A stretch of DNA of 64,000 nucleotides from Lentisphaerae bacterium GWF2_57_35 (lineage in GTDB: Bacteria; Verrucomicrobiota; Kiritimatiellia; CAIQIC01; GWF2-57-35), in assembly GCA_001804865.1 (NCBI GenBank), contig MHBK01000033.1:124001-188000 (forward strand), given 5' to 3'. The translations under genes and the position numbers were made by a program. The first letter of the stretch is position 1, and each line of letters starts with the position of its first letter. Positions 44,901 to 53,974 of this stretch are shown in pieces. Below the pieces are notes generated by a model. It had not been told where the DNA came from, ran no database searches, and saw only the letters and a list, made by a program, of their open reading frames with translations.

Positions 44901-45698
44901 GTGGGCGATATGAATGGCGATGGCGACGACGACCTGCTGTGTCCGGGCGTCTGGTGGGAACGACAAGCGGGCGCGACGATCGGCTGGCGCGCGCATTCCG
45001 TAACGCCGCTGGTTCCGTGGGAGGCTGCCGATCCAGTCCTCGCGGACGTGGACGGCGACGGTCATACGGACCTCGTTGCGAGTGGGCTCTGGGTGAAAAA
45101 TGCGCCACAGGATGGCCCCGGCTGGCTGCGCGCCTGGCCGGAATATGGAACCGTTTTGCCGGGCAGCAGCCTGGACATCACCGCCTGTTTCAGTGCGTGG
45201 GAATTGCCGGCCGGATTTGCCGGAAGCCATCGCATCGCGATCCTTTCAAATGATTCTTCTTCGCCGACGAATCTTATCCAGGTCTCGATCGTCGTGACCG
45301 CCAGTGCCGCGTCGGCCCAAGACTCGGATAACGACGGCATGCCGGACGAATGGGAACTTCAGTATGGATTGGATACGACCAATGCGACCGATGCGGCGAC
45401 CGATTCCGACGGCGACGGCTTGTCCAACCAGGATGAATTCCGTGCCGGGACATTGCCGTCCGACCCCAACTCGTCGCTGCGCATTTTACAGGTGGACCTC
45501 CAAGCCCTGAACGCCCTCTTCGTTTGCCAGGGCGGCACTAATGTTTCGCAGTACCTGATGTTCACCGAGGATCTCGCCTCGGGCGCCTGGAGGTGCGTTG
45601 GCACCAACTCGTCGCCTGCGACAGCCACAAGCACTCTGCAGATTCCGGCGGGACCCGAGTCGGGATTCTATCGGTTGCGCGTGATTCCGGCGCAGTAA
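41982..45698 (+). CDS. Giant secreted VCBS/FG-GAP repeat protein
   Basis: The 1238-residue protein has a signal peptide (MRLSYHRIMAAVILVASGEAVLA), an N-terminal jelly-roll-like domain (LLRNASFETLGQVV ... VDTAYFGP), and then two similar halves. Each half starts with a beta domain (ITVEQGETTQRQFTVRNAGD at about 205; VTVEEGQCVERTVTIQNTGT at about 670) and continues with VCBS/FG-GAP blades carrying calcium loops such as DVDGDGDADAY, DMDQDGDMDLV and DVDHDGDMDLV. The end has DSDNDGMPDEWE and DSDGDGLSNQDE. It is probably a cell-surface or exported beta-propeller protein that binds calcium. No catalytic residues are seen. The Shine-Dalgarno sequence is GGGGAG. Confidence 0.88.
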   Translation: MRLSYHRIMAAVILVASGEAVLADNLLRNASFETLGQVVSSADQWDDNDGGGTWGGILCVNWNAYDANFSMVMPGGWNGAVYGGFWQRVNVVQGQTYIVGARFFKDNNWSAASSLLKVEWYDAEHHMISMDSQSLASIPYGQWTSTHWSFTAPAGASVAHYVVDLSGVAYPGAFYVDTAYFGPINPFGTGTVAVVPSALAHITVEQGETTQRQFTVRNAGDNLLNFRIDLAVTNPTAGASSLIEKTVISTNHMNPRFMATADVDGDGDADAYVAYYNGDVLLMENRGGGTGWVQHTISTQMEYPQFLASSDMDQDGDMDLVCGALTDGLVWWENSNGTASGHILHTIGPCNYLDAMAVGDMDGNGSPDVLAVGIDKQLVEWRNVDGQGTSWASRTLFHGTSSNEFKTLDMGDVDGDGDVDVAAADYWNYRVLWLENQTGNTNDWPRQVVDASFRSGTDIRVIDMDHDGDIDVFANSSSGGGNLTWWENTQGAGSEWVKHAISEDATPTYNARLADVDQDGDWDVAASYGWEFDWWENRDGAGQTWTRRKIASYSSIVDDVGFGDFNHDGRLDVSALTGAGYGEAAWWKNEETVRWVSFLPASAQLLPGESMSVDVLFDAAYLPCSFYDEASLRISANDPATSITPVPVSIDVTCEFNPHIVANPATLPAVTVEEGQCVERTVTIQNTGTAPLEFSVAPGRTGFLAIRPLPEFEGEWLASCALDIDQDGHTDFPVIHPGASGLDWWTLLEGNWTIRSAAIDTYGSARPNHVEDVDHDGDMDLVGSSDSRFAWWENTDGAGLAWTFQSYTGELYRATAGDVDGDGDVDFVGARSLGGAYGIVLYAIYWIENAAGDGSTWVEHDTGAQINSIRNLRLFDQDLDGDLDIAGHLSWALHGTGESRIFFLENREAANEGWGLRSYNSSDGIEPLPTDVDRDGDLDVVTACGQLVWWENLGADWAVHTNAGVEAPWGNLVVGDMNGDGDDDLLCPGVWWERQAGATIGWRAHSVTPLVPWEAADPVLADVDGDGHTDLVASGLWVKNAPQDGPGWLRAWPEYGTVLPGSSLDITACFSAWELPAGFAGSHRIAILSNDSSSPTNLIQVSIVVTASAASAQDSDNDGMPDEWELQYGLDTTNATDAATDSDGDGLSNQDEFRAGTLPSDPNSSLRILQVDLQALNALFVCQGGTNVSQYLMFTEDLASGAWRCVGTNSSPATATSTLQIPAGPESGFYRLRVIPAQ

Positions 45699-45732
45699 CG
45701 GATGTCGGGGCCGCGACCTCGCGGCCCCCTCT

Positions 45733-46767
45733 TCAACGCCCCGGACCCCATCGGCGCCCCAGCCCGAGCATGAGCACGTCGGCATTGAGCTGGTAATCGC
45801 CCACAACCCGGTTAAAAATAAATCGGACGGCCCATTGGTTTGAAAAGCGATACGAAGCGGTTGCGGAAGCCAGTGCTGCAACATGAAAGTCATCGGATCC
45901 GTTGGAGTCTTCTTGATGCAGATACGGTCCTAATCCGGCGCCCAGAGAGAACGACTCTCTGAAAAAGGCATCGGTCAACCAAAGCTGTGTTGGGATCCCG
46001 CGTCGATGGATCGCTTCGGCATCGCCTTCATCGATCAGCGTTGTAGTCCAATCCAGATGCGCTCCGAGAGACCTTCGATACTCCAGCGCGCCCCCCCAGG
46101 CTCTGGGCGTGCTTGTAACGTTTATAAAAGTCCTAAGGAGGAAGACCGAAATTTCGTTACGGCGACGAGGTCTTTTCGACGGTTGAAGCGAGAAGGCGGA
46201 TGTATGGCGATTGGATTGGCCGTTGGGCAGGAGATACCCCAGCCCCAGCAGCAATCCATCGCTATCATAACTGGTCGTTTGAACGTTATTATATGAAAGC
46301 CGCAGCACCCAAGGCTCGGTGATGTGGAAGCTTAAGGCCAAGCTGGCCACGTAACCCGGCGCATATTCGATTTCGGACTCCCCTTTGTACGATTGCGTGT
46401 CGTCGCTGAAATACGGCCCGATCCCCGCCGAGACATCGATCCGATCTCGCAGAAAGGGCTGATGGATCCATGCCTGGGATAGAAATCCATCGCGATGACG
46501 ACCGCGAATGCTCAGCTCATTGAGGTACCCGATCGACCACATGAAGTGTTTTGCCAACGGATACTTCAAATCCAATGACCATGTGGCGCTATGATCGCCG
46601 CCTATTCCACGTGTCTGGCCATAGGATATCGCCAACTCCTGCGCGTACAGCGACCGACTGCCATTTACGATCAGCAACCCCAGCAGCAGGCTGATTTTCA
46701 GAACAGATCCAACCAAGATATATTTCGACAGATAGGTGCGGTCTTTCCTCATGATGGTCTGTATCAT
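45733..46767 (-). CDS. Outer-membrane barrel protein with internal duplication
   Basis: The 344-residue protein has a signal peptide (cut after YAQ) and beta-strand patterns. Its two halves resemble each other: WIHQPFLRDRIDVSAGIGPY ... LRLSYNNVQTTSYDSDGLLL corresponds to LTDAFFRESFSLGAGLGPYL ... VRFIFNRVVGDYQLNADVLM. Each half looks like an eight-stranded barrel repeat of the PagL/acyloxyacyl-hydrolase-like or OmpW style. Catalytic His-Ser pairs of PagL were not established. The start at 46767 is chosen for its GAGGGG at nine bases; GTG 46788 is possible. Function unknown. Confidence 0.7.
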   Translation of the reverse strand: MIQTIMRKDRTYLSKYILVGSVLKISLLLGLLIVNGSRSLYAQELAISYGQTRGIGGDHSATWSLDLKYPLAKHFMWSIGYLNELSIRGRHRDGFLSQAWIHQPFLRDRIDVSAGIGPYFSDDTQSYKGESEIEYAPGYVASLALSFHITEPWVLRLSYNNVQTTSYDSDGLLLGLGYLLPNGQSNRHTSAFSLQPSKRPRRRNEISVFLLRTFINVTSTPRAWGGALEYRRSLGAHLDWTTTLIDEGDAEAIHRRGIPTQLWLTDAFFRESFSLGAGLGPYLHQEDSNGSDDFHVAALASATASYRFSNQWAVRFIFNRVVGDYQLNADVLMLGLGRRWGPGR

Positions 46768-47023
46768 TCGCCAGCCCCTCTCGATCACATTTCGAAATTT
46801 GGTTCGCTCTTGTACAATTAGTATGAGGAACGTCGCGGAATCGGAGAATCAGGGAAGCTCTTATTCGCTGTCGGTAAAAGCCTGATGCGCTTTGTTAGGA
46901 TGTGCCTTGGCCGCTCCGTCGCGAAGGATATGATTTACGTGTTGAGCCCACACGATATACTGTGTCGGGTGTTCGATGACAAGGAGACGACCCGTTCGCA
47001 ATCAACCTGATGCAAGGAGCAAG

Positions 47024-47521
47024 ATGATGAAAATCCTAATGATTTTGGCTGGATGTGCGTTGCTGGCTTCGTGTGACTATACCGTACCGCTCGTGGACAA
47101 GCCTTCGTTGGAAATCGATCATCAGATGGTGGGCTTGTGGGCGCGCACCAAGGCCGATCATCAAACGGAACGGTTGCTGGTCCTTCCGCTCGATGCTAAG
47201 GAATACATGGTTGCTTACCCGCAGAACGCCTCGGACAGCGCGATGTTCGCCCGGGCTTGTCTCGTCGAGTGTGCAGGACGAAAGCTGGTCCAACTCACAT
47301 GGATCGGCAACGCGGCCGGTAATTTGCCGGACGACGACCGGGTGTACCAGGTGTCCGCCTATTCCATCAAAGGGGATGAATTGACCGTCAACCTCTTGAA
47401 TACGGACGTCGTCGATAAAGATATCAAGACCTCCGCCGAACTGGCCGACGCCATCGCACAAAACAAGAGTCATCCCGAACTCTTCGTGGAACCTCTGATC
47501 TTTACCAAGGTCAAAGACTAA
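47024..47521 (+). CDS. Small lipoprotein
   Basis: The 165-residue product starts MMKILMILAGCALLASCDY with lipobox LLASC, and has a compact beta-rich domain after it (LVLPLDAKEYMVAYP, VYQVSAYSIKGDELTVNLLN). The start follows AAGGAGCAAG. I do not recognise the family. A short, isolated gene with a periplasmic or outer-membrane product. Confidence 0.75.
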   Translation: MMKILMILAGCALLASCDYTVPLVDKPSLEIDHQMVGLWARTKADHQTERLLVLPLDAKEYMVAYPQNASDSAMFARACLVECAGRKLVQLTWIGNAAGNLPDDDRVYQVSAYSIKGDELTVNLLNTDVVDKDIKTSAELADAIAQNKSHPELFVEPLIFTKVKD

Positions 47522-47953
47522 CGCCCTGTTCTCCCCCGCAGCGAGACGGTTGTACAGAGGAAGACGCAACCAAAGATGAACACGGATTCACAAAGATAAA
47601 GAAGAATTTTTTAACCACGAATACGCACGAATGGATTTGTGGTCATGGGTTTCTCTTCTTCTCTTCACTCTTTCGCCTTTTCGCTTGCCTTGTGTCATAC
47701 GCTTCTGTATAAGTTTCAATGCTTTACTTAGGCTGTTTCTGACGCATTCTCGAGGAGGGATGAGGGCTTGAATGAATGAGCACTGCTATGATGAAACAAG
47801 CTTTTATCCATACTTTATTCCCGTCTTTCAGCCAGCCAAATTATACCCGTATGGAGCCGCTTTGGAGGGCGCGAATAATAAGCACCGGCAGAAAATTACA
47901 GCGTAGCAAAGACTGATCCCTGTATTACTGTGGGCTTTCTGATAGAGGAGATT
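47522..47953. other. Intergenic region with CACGAAT-type repeat
   Basis: This stretch of 432 bases holds no convincing gene. It contains AACCACGAATACGCACGAAT (47613-47632), the kind of dispersed sequence also found inverted at 57046-57086, and a nearby AACACGGATTCACAAAGATA. A 45-codon frame at 47772-47909 has no recognisable domain. The last 40 bases contain the Shine-Dalgarno GAGGAG of the next gene. Confidence 0.55.
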
Positions 47954-50824
47954 ATGAAACACAGACCAGTTGTTTATCGATTCGGCTTGGTAATTTTTTT
48001 TACAGTGATTTCATCGTCGATTGCCGTGGCTTCTACGCATTATGTGGACATAAATAGTCTCAATCCGCTCTCTCCTTACACGAGTTGGTCCACGGCGGCT
48101 CGTGATCTTTATAGTGCGATGGCGACAGCACGATCCGGCGACACGATCCTGATCACAAACGGAACTTATACGATATGTCCAGAGATAGCTGTTACGAATG
48201 CCATTGAGATCAAGAGCATGAATGGAGCGAATGTCACCATCTTCGATAGCAAATCCAGTAATCGTTGTTTTACCCTCCAACATGGTTCAGCCCTCTTGGA
48301 GGGCTTCACAATCAAGAATGGAAATTCTGGCGGAATAGTTATCCATGAGGGGACCGTACGGCAAAGCACTATTTGTAGTAATTGGAGTGAATATTTTGGC
48401 GGTGGTGTCGTGTTGTACACGGGCGTGGTTGAAAGCTGTCTGATTCAGGCTAATGAAGTATCCCGTCACAACGGCAATGTTTTCGACCGCCAAGGCGGTG
48501 GAATTTTTCTCGAGGCGGGTGGGGTTATTAGAGATAGCACCATTGAATACAATTCCGTTCGTGATTCGTATGGCCCGATATGGGGGGGTGGAGTTTATGC
48601 CAAGGGCGGACTAATCGAACAGTGCATCATCAGGGGTAATTCATGCGCACCCTACCAGACCGGTCCAGGTTATGGCGGCGGGTTATTTATGGAAAATGGA
48701 AAGGCCCAAAACTGTTTGATTATGGAGAATCGGACTGATTATGACTCCAGTCTTGGTGGTGGTGTTTACTTATCAAATGGTGTGCTAGCCAACCTGACGA
48801 TAGTAAAAAACAGCTCCTTTGCGACAGCCGGTGGCCTGTATTGCGTTGGTGGAACACTGGCAAATGTTATTGTTGCGTCCAATACAGCACCAGCTCAGGC
48901 CAATTTTTTTGCGGAAGGGAACAGGATGACGATTTCGCATTCTTGCATTCCCGGTTTGACGTCCAACTATCTGGGATTGGTTGGTGCAGATCCTGTCTTT
49001 CGTAATTATCCGACCGGTGATTACCGTCTTAGCAGTAACTCTCCCTGTATCGATGCCGGCACTTTCTGTGATGCTCCGAGTGACGATTTGGATTCGTCCT
49101 TTCGTCCGGTCGATGGAGATCATGATGGCATTACTCGATATGATATTGGCGCATATGAATATCATGAAACAGGTTTTACTGGTTTGTCGAATGGAGGCGT
49201 TTCGCCATGGGTTGGGAGCACCAATGTATTCTTTCGACATTATATTGAATACTGTTCGGCTTTACCTCCAACCAGTTCAGTTGCTGTGATCGACGGGTCT
49301 CCACATGCTATGTCGTTGGCGATGGGGATTGTCACCAACGGCTACTTTAGCTTAAGTACGAATTGGCATGAGAGCGTTCACCTGTATCACTTCGAGTTTT
49401 ATGATTCTTCCGGCCTGTTTTATCGTTGGCCCTCGACCGGAAACGCGACAGGTCCCGTTGTCGTCTCCGCGTGGGGATTATCGGATGGCGGGGTATCTCC
49501 ACTGATAGGGGAAACCTCGACGGTTTTTGGCTTTGAAGTCAGTTGGGACGGATCTGCCGAAGATGGCCATGGAACGAACTATGTCTGTTTGGATAGCTCT
49601 TTATATGGCATGTCTTTATCGTCTGGCGAGGCTTCCAACGGCGTATTCCGTTTTGAGAAAGGCTTGTTGAGCCAAGGAGCCCATTCCTATTATTTCTATC
49701 ATCTGGATGATCATGGGCTTGAATCTCGTTGGCCGCCCCAAGGCGTGATAGCCGGTCCGCAGATTTTATTGCCAGCGCCCACAGGGCTTGCCGCAACGGA
49801 TGGAAGTTATACGGATCGCGTCATGGCGACTTGGGCTCCGGTCATTCTTGCCGAGGGGTACGAACTCTGGCGAGGCCCATCCAATGATGTCGAGTTGGCT
49901 GGATTGTTGGGGAACGCATCGACGTCTCCTTATATTGATTTCACGGTTACGGCTACCCAAGGCAATTACTACTGGGTACGTGCTACCAATTCCATCACTT
50001 CAGGAACATTCAGTACTCCTAACTTCGGATATTGCGGTTTGCCTGCTCCTCTTGGATTGGTGGCCTCTGACGGAGTATTTACCGATCGAGTTACCCTTAG
50101 CTGGAGTAGTGTTCCTGGCGCAGAGGCGTATGAGGTATGGCGGCATACACTTGACACAACCAACGGGGCGGGATGGCTTGCGCTTTGGAATGCTTCGACG
50201 AATTACGCGGACATAGTGGCTGTTCCTGGCTATCGCTTTTATTACTGGGTCAAGTCGAAGAACCAAGTGGGCGCAGGCTTAATTAGCCAATCTGAATCAG
50301 GCTTTCTGATGCTGTCGCCACCCAGCAGTGTCATGGCTTCTTACGGAACAGTTCCCAATGGAGTAGGGGTTAACTGGGCTTCGGTAGACGGCTCGGACTG
50401 GTATGAAGTGTGGTGGAACGATTCCAGCTCAACGGTTGGCGTTGAAAAAATAGCAGATTGCGTCGCTTGGACAAATTATCTAGATAGCGAAATCACTCCG
50501 GGAATGATCGGCTATTACTGGATCAAAGCATCCGGTACCCTATCAACCAGCGCCCTTAGCGTTGCGTATGACAATGGCATGATTGCGGGCGATCCGGAAA
50601 TTCCCGAGTCCATTGGAATCGCTACGCGTTTACAAGGCATATCCCTTTGCTGCCAGACAATCACCGGTCGGTCTTATAGGGTGCAAGGAACGACCAATCT
50701 GATGGCCAATTGGACGAACCTGTATACCACTTTTACTCCAGGGAGAGGACGCCTAACCTCTATCTTCACAACAGACATTGATTCTCAGCTGTTTCTGCGT
50801 GTGGAGTCAACCAACAGTCCGTAA
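47954..50824 (+). CDS. Secreted beta-helix protein with Fn3-like tail
   Basis: The 956-residue protein has a signal peptide (cut near VAS), a right-handed parallel beta-helix (about 25-390) with turns such as GGIVIHEGTVRQSTI, GGVVLYTGVVESCLIQANEV and GGLFMENGKAQNCLIMENRT, and a choice-anchor type end (DLDSSFRPVDGDHDGITRYDIGAYEY). Behind it come four Fn3-like modules (LPAPTGLAATDGSYTDRVMATW and LPAPLGLVASDGVFTDRVTLSW are near repeats), then a C-terminal YRVQGTTNLMANWTNLY module seen in many PVC exoproteins. Its bases are visibly poorer in G+C than its neighbours, which suggests recent acquisition. It may bind or cut a polysaccharide; the catalytic residues are not evident. Confidence 0.85.
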   Translation: MKHRPVVYRFGLVIFFTVISSSIAVASTHYVDINSLNPLSPYTSWSTAARDLYSAMATARSGDTILITNGTYTICPEIAVTNAIEIKSMNGANVTIFDSKSSNRCFTLQHGSALLEGFTIKNGNSGGIVIHEGTVRQSTICSNWSEYFGGGVVLYTGVVESCLIQANEVSRHNGNVFDRQGGGIFLEAGGVIRDSTIEYNSVRDSYGPIWGGGVYAKGGLIEQCIIRGNSCAPYQTGPGYGGGLFMENGKAQNCLIMENRTDYDSSLGGGVYLSNGVLANLTIVKNSSFATAGGLYCVGGTLANVIVASNTAPAQANFFAEGNRMTISHSCIPGLTSNYLGLVGADPVFRNYPTGDYRLSSNSPCIDAGTFCDAPSDDLDSSFRPVDGDHDGITRYDIGAYEYHETGFTGLSNGGVSPWVGSTNVFFRHYIEYCSALPPTSSVAVIDGSPHAMSLAMGIVTNGYFSLSTNWHESVHLYHFEFYDSSGLFYRWPSTGNATGPVVVSAWGLSDGGVSPLIGETSTVFGFEVSWDGSAEDGHGTNYVCLDSSLYGMSLSSGEASNGVFRFEKGLLSQGAHSYYFYHLDDHGLESRWPPQGVIAGPQILLPAPTGLAATDGSYTDRVMATWAPVILAEGYELWRGPSNDVELAGLLGNASTSPYIDFTVTATQGNYYWVRATNSITSGTFSTPNFGYCGLPAPLGLVASDGVFTDRVTLSWSSVPGAEAYEVWRHTLDTTNGAGWLALWNASTNYADIVAVPGYRFYYWVKSKNQVGAGLISQSESGFLMLSPPSSVMASYGTVPNGVGVNWASVDGSDWYEVWWNDSSSTVGVEKIADCVAWTNYLDSEITPGMIGYYWIKASGTLSTSALSVAYDNGMIAGDPEIPESIGIATRLQGISLCCQTITGRSYRVQGTTNLMANWTNLYTTFTPGRGRLTSIFTTDIDSQLFLRVESTNSP

Positions 50825-50844
50825 GGGGAGAGGGCCTCGTCATA

Positions 50845-51453
50845 ATGGCGTGTTGCTTGGGTAATTGCATCTACACCATCGGCCATTCGAATCATTCCTT
50901 CGCGGAATTTGTCCGGCTTTTGGAGGTGCAGGGCATTGACGTGATTGCCGATGTGCGGTCGGCTCCGTTCAGTCGGATTTTCCCGCACTTTAACCGCGAG
51001 CCGTTGCGTGCGGCTTTGCGGCAAGCCGATATTAAATACGTATTCATGGGTGACGCCCTGGGCGGCCGGCCGGCCGATCCAAGTTGCTTCGAGGCTGGGC
51101 AGGTTCAGTTTGATCGGGTGGTGCTTCGGCCCTTTTTCCTCGACGGCTTGAACCGGGTTATTCACGGCGCTGAAGCATATCGGATTGCTTTGATGTGCTC
51201 GGAAAAAGATCCCATTTCCTGCCATCGCATGCTCATGGTTTCCCGTCAGTTGTCAAAACGGGGAGTGGATGTGCAACACATTCTCGCAGATGGAACGCTG
51301 GAAGCCCAGGCGGAGGCGGAGAGGCGAATGATGGCTGTTACGGGGGTTCCGCAGGAAGACCTGTTCTTATCTCATGAGGCCTTGCTGGAGAAGGCCTATG
51401 CTCTGCAAAGCGGTGCTTGCGCTTTTACGATCGGCGACAAAAAGGCGGAATGA
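50845..51453 (+). CDS. DUF488 family protein
   Basis: The 202-residue protein matches DUF488: YTIGHSNHSFAEFVRLL at the start, DVIADVRSAPFSRIFPHFNR, and CSEKDPISCHRMLMVSRQL with the conserved CxE...CHR motif. The family is widespread; its biochemical role is not settled. The start is 21 bases after the beta-helix gene and may be translated from the same transcript. Identity is clear; function is not. Confidence 0.9.
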   Translation: MACCLGNCIYTIGHSNHSFAEFVRLLEVQGIDVIADVRSAPFSRIFPHFNREPLRAALRQADIKYVFMGDALGGRPADPSCFEAGQVQFDRVVLRPFFLDGLNRVIHGAEAYRIALMCSEKDPISCHRMLMVSRQLSKRGVDVQHILADGTLEAQAEAERRMMAVTGVPQEDLFLSHEALLEKAYALQSGACAFTIGDKKAE

Positions 51454-51496
51454 CGAAAACGCTGTGCGGCGGCTTCTTTCAGCGCCAAACGCAAAT

Positions 51497-53974
51497 CTAA
51501 CATTTTGGAAAATGGAAGTTTTGGTCCAAGGCGTGGATGAGTGCGGGGTAGGGTGTTTTGGCCTGATGGGCGGTCAGGAGCAGGTGGTAGAGTTCGTCGA
51601 AGACGCCGTCGATGATTTCGCCGGGGACGCCGTAGTAGAGGAAGTTGAGGGGCATGCCGTCGCCGAGCAGGTGGATGGTTTTCTCGCGTCCGTCGGGAAG
51701 GCCGCGAATGGCGATGCTGTGGCCTTGGGCGAGGCCGGTCTGGGGATCGACGATTCGTTCGGTTTCCAAGGCGACCGGCTGCCCGCCAAGAACGGGATTG
51801 GGCGTTTGCGCTAGCGTTTCCAACCATTCGGACAGTTGGGCGAATTCGCTGGTTTTGGTGGAGCCGCTAGCCAGATATAGCGCGTCGGGTTGGCCGTGGA
51901 GGAGCCAGTCTTCCAGAAAAGCGGGAGGCAGAACGCTTTCGCCGATAACGCCCAATATGAGGTCGAGAGCGCGGCGGCTTTCGAGGGGGATTTGTTGGAA
52001 GGCGGCGTATTCGCCGGGCGCGCCGTCGGGGACACACAGATCGAGGCCAATGGCAGAACCATGAGAGGCGCGTTGGCCGGCAATGCGAAAGAGGTGCCGC
52101 CCAATGTTGCCCCGATTACCCAGGATCAGAATTTTCCGATTCATGGACGTGCGCCCGCCGGCGCTCAGGATGTGTTCGGCGGCTTCGAATAGGCTGAAGG
52201 CGCAGGCTTCGGCTTCGGCGTTGTTTTTATAGTGCGAGGTGGCGATGGTGAGGGCTGGTATCGCGAGAGCGCCATGCCGTTGCTGGACGTCGCGCAGGGC
52301 GTAATAACCGTTGGCCGTGTGCTCGATAGTGAATGGGAGTAGCGGGGCGAGATCGTCGCGGAGCGAAGACTCGGGCGGTGGATCGTCCGGCGATGGGGCC
52401 AAGGCGCCGCTGTCGAGGGCGGCGGAGAAGGGGCGTCCTTCAAGGCACCATTGGTTGAGCAGAGGCGCGAGATAGCCGCCATCTTCGATGATTAACAGTC
52501 GTTGGTGGCGACGGCGCGCCTGCCGAAGTTCGAGCAGCATGAGGTGCAGAGCGGCCATGCGCATGGCTTCGAGATAGTCGGGACGGCGTCGGCGCAGTTC
52601 GGCTTCCAGGGGTTCGAGATGGGCGATGGGCGAAAGTTGTCGGCTCAGGTGATACGACGGTTTCAGGTGTTGCCCAAAGTTGTCCTGCAAGGCGTGGAAG
52701 GCATGGGATTCGGCCGGCAGGCTGAGCATGTCTTCGATATAGGCGGGAGGAATGACGCCGCGATAGCGCACGAACAAGGTGGTGATGGCTTCCGCGCCGG
52801 TCTTCTGCAAGGCTTTGATGAGGCCTAGAACTTCCGTGGTGGCATGATGGATGAGCAGGATGCGGGCGCCGGCGAGGGCATGCGGATCGGTTTGCCGGAC
52901 GCGCGCATCGAGGCGCGGCAGCCGCTGCAGATGTCGTTGGGTGTCGGGCGGCGGACGAGGGGTGTCCAGGCTGATATTGAGCGCCGCGCCATGACGGGAG
53001 ATGTCGAGGTAAACGCGGCGGTCGCCGTCGGCGATCGCGATGAGTCGCCCGCGGGCCAGAACGCGGAGGGCGGTATCGTCTTCGAGCAACGCCAACACGC
53101 GGGTGAGGGTGGCTTGCAGAGGCGGCTCGGAAGTTTGGAGATTCTCGGCAAGCTTGGAGGGCCAGCGGATGGTCAGGCCGGCGAGCCGGGGCAGGCCGCC
53201 TTCGATGAGGCGCTCGAAGAGAGGCGGGAGGCGCGCGGGAATTTCGGTCAGCTCCCGGCGCTGGTTTCCACATTCACGATGCACCCCGTTGGCGAGCTGT
53301 TCGGCCATGGAGGCCATATCGGCGCGATAGTGGCGTTGGGCGATGTCTTTTACAATGCGATGCGGAATGCGTTTAAGATTGAGCCGGGTGTCGGCCGTGA
53401 GTTCGATGGTCAGGCGTAAAAAATGGGCGGATGGGTCGTGTTCGATGAGCAGAAAATACGGGGAAGGAGCGGGAGAGGCATCGAACGGGAACAGGAGCGC
53501 AACCGGCAGTTGGTTGGGATCTTTTGGAAAAAGCAGCTCGGCCCAGGCGGGCGTTCGCAGGGCGCCGAACAAGGCCAGCAATTGAGCCGGCAGCGATTCG
53601 GCGCATGGGGCCAGGACGCGGGCGGCGGACGCGCGGACGTAGAGCAGCAGGTGCGAGGCGCCGAGAGCAGCCAGTTCGGGGGTCAAGGCGCTATCGATGG
53701 GAATCTGGAGCAGCAAGTCGGAGGACGTCGTGCGGGTTTGTTCGAGGACCTGCGCAGCGATATGCCCGGTAAAGGATCGTAAGCCGCTGAACAGGCGCAG
53801 CCGCGAGAGGTCGATGTGATAGGAAGAGTCCGGTTGTTCGATGAGCGGTTCGCCCAGCGTGGTCGGCAGTAAGGCGGCATCGGGTTCGGCGCCTGCGGGC
53901 CGGGCGAGGCGCGAGGATTGGACGAGATTCGTGAGAATAGCTCCGATTTTCTTTCCGGGGGAAGCATTGCTCAT
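51497..53974 (-). CDS. 825-residue protein with remote AdoHcyase-like C-terminal half
   Basis: The first 350 residues show no family I can name. From about 365 the protein follows S-adenosylhomocysteine hydrolase: ARILLIHHATTEVLGLIKAL resembles the substrate-domain AGCLHMTVQTAVLIETL; E551-H-T-A-N-G (then YYALRDVQQRHGALAIPALT) recalls EETTTGVHRLY and FPAFNVNDSVTKSKFDN; G619-N-R-G-N-I-G (KILILGNRGNIGRHL) occupies the NAD-binding loop; LLYYGVPGEIIDGVFDELYH resembles the C-terminal end. Typical AdoHcyase catalytic lysine and aspartate could not be confirmed. It overlaps the upstream HAMP gene by ATGA and is the last gene of a three-gene unit. Enzyme or binding role is uncertain. Confidence 0.75.
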   Translation of the reverse strand: MSNASPGKKIGAILTNLVQSSRLARPAGAEPDAALLPTTLGEPLIEQPDSSYHIDLSRLRLFSGLRSFTGHIAAQVLEQTRTTSSDLLLQIPIDSALTPELAALGASHLLLYVRASAARVLAPCAESLPAQLLALFGALRTPAWAELLFPKDPNQLPVALLFPFDASPAPSPYFLLIEHDPSAHFLRLTIELTADTRLNLKRIPHRIVKDIAQRHYRADMASMAEQLANGVHRECGNQRRELTEIPARLPPLFERLIEGGLPRLAGLTIRWPSKLAENLQTSEPPLQATLTRVLALLEDDTALRVLARGRLIAIADGDRRVYLDISRHGAALNISLDTPRPPPDTQRHLQRLPRLDARVRQTDPHALAGARILLIHHATTEVLGLIKALQKTGAEAITTLFVRYRGVIPPAYIEDMLSLPAESHAFHALQDNFGQHLKPSYHLSRQLSPIAHLEPLEAELRRRRPDYLEAMRMAALHLMLLELRQARRRHQRLLIIEDGGYLAPLLNQWCLEGRPFSAALDSGALAPSPDDPPPESSLRDDLAPLLPFTIEHTANGYYALRDVQQRHGALAIPALTIATSHYKNNAEAEACAFSLFEAAEHILSAGGRTSMNRKILILGNRGNIGRHLFRIAGQRASHGSAIGLDLCVPDGAPGEYAAFQQIPLESRRALDLILGVIGESVLPPAFLEDWLLHGQPDALYLASGSTKTSEFAQLSEWLETLAQTPNPVLGGQPVALETERIVDPQTGLAQGHSIAIRGLPDGREKTIHLLGDGMPLNFLYYGVPGEIIDGVFDELYHLLLTAHQAKTPYPALIHALDQNFHFPKC

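Noticed and set aside
47772-47909. 45-codon gene
   Set aside because: A start and a weak upstream GAGGAGG exist, but the product has no recognisable feature and the region is repeat-bearing.
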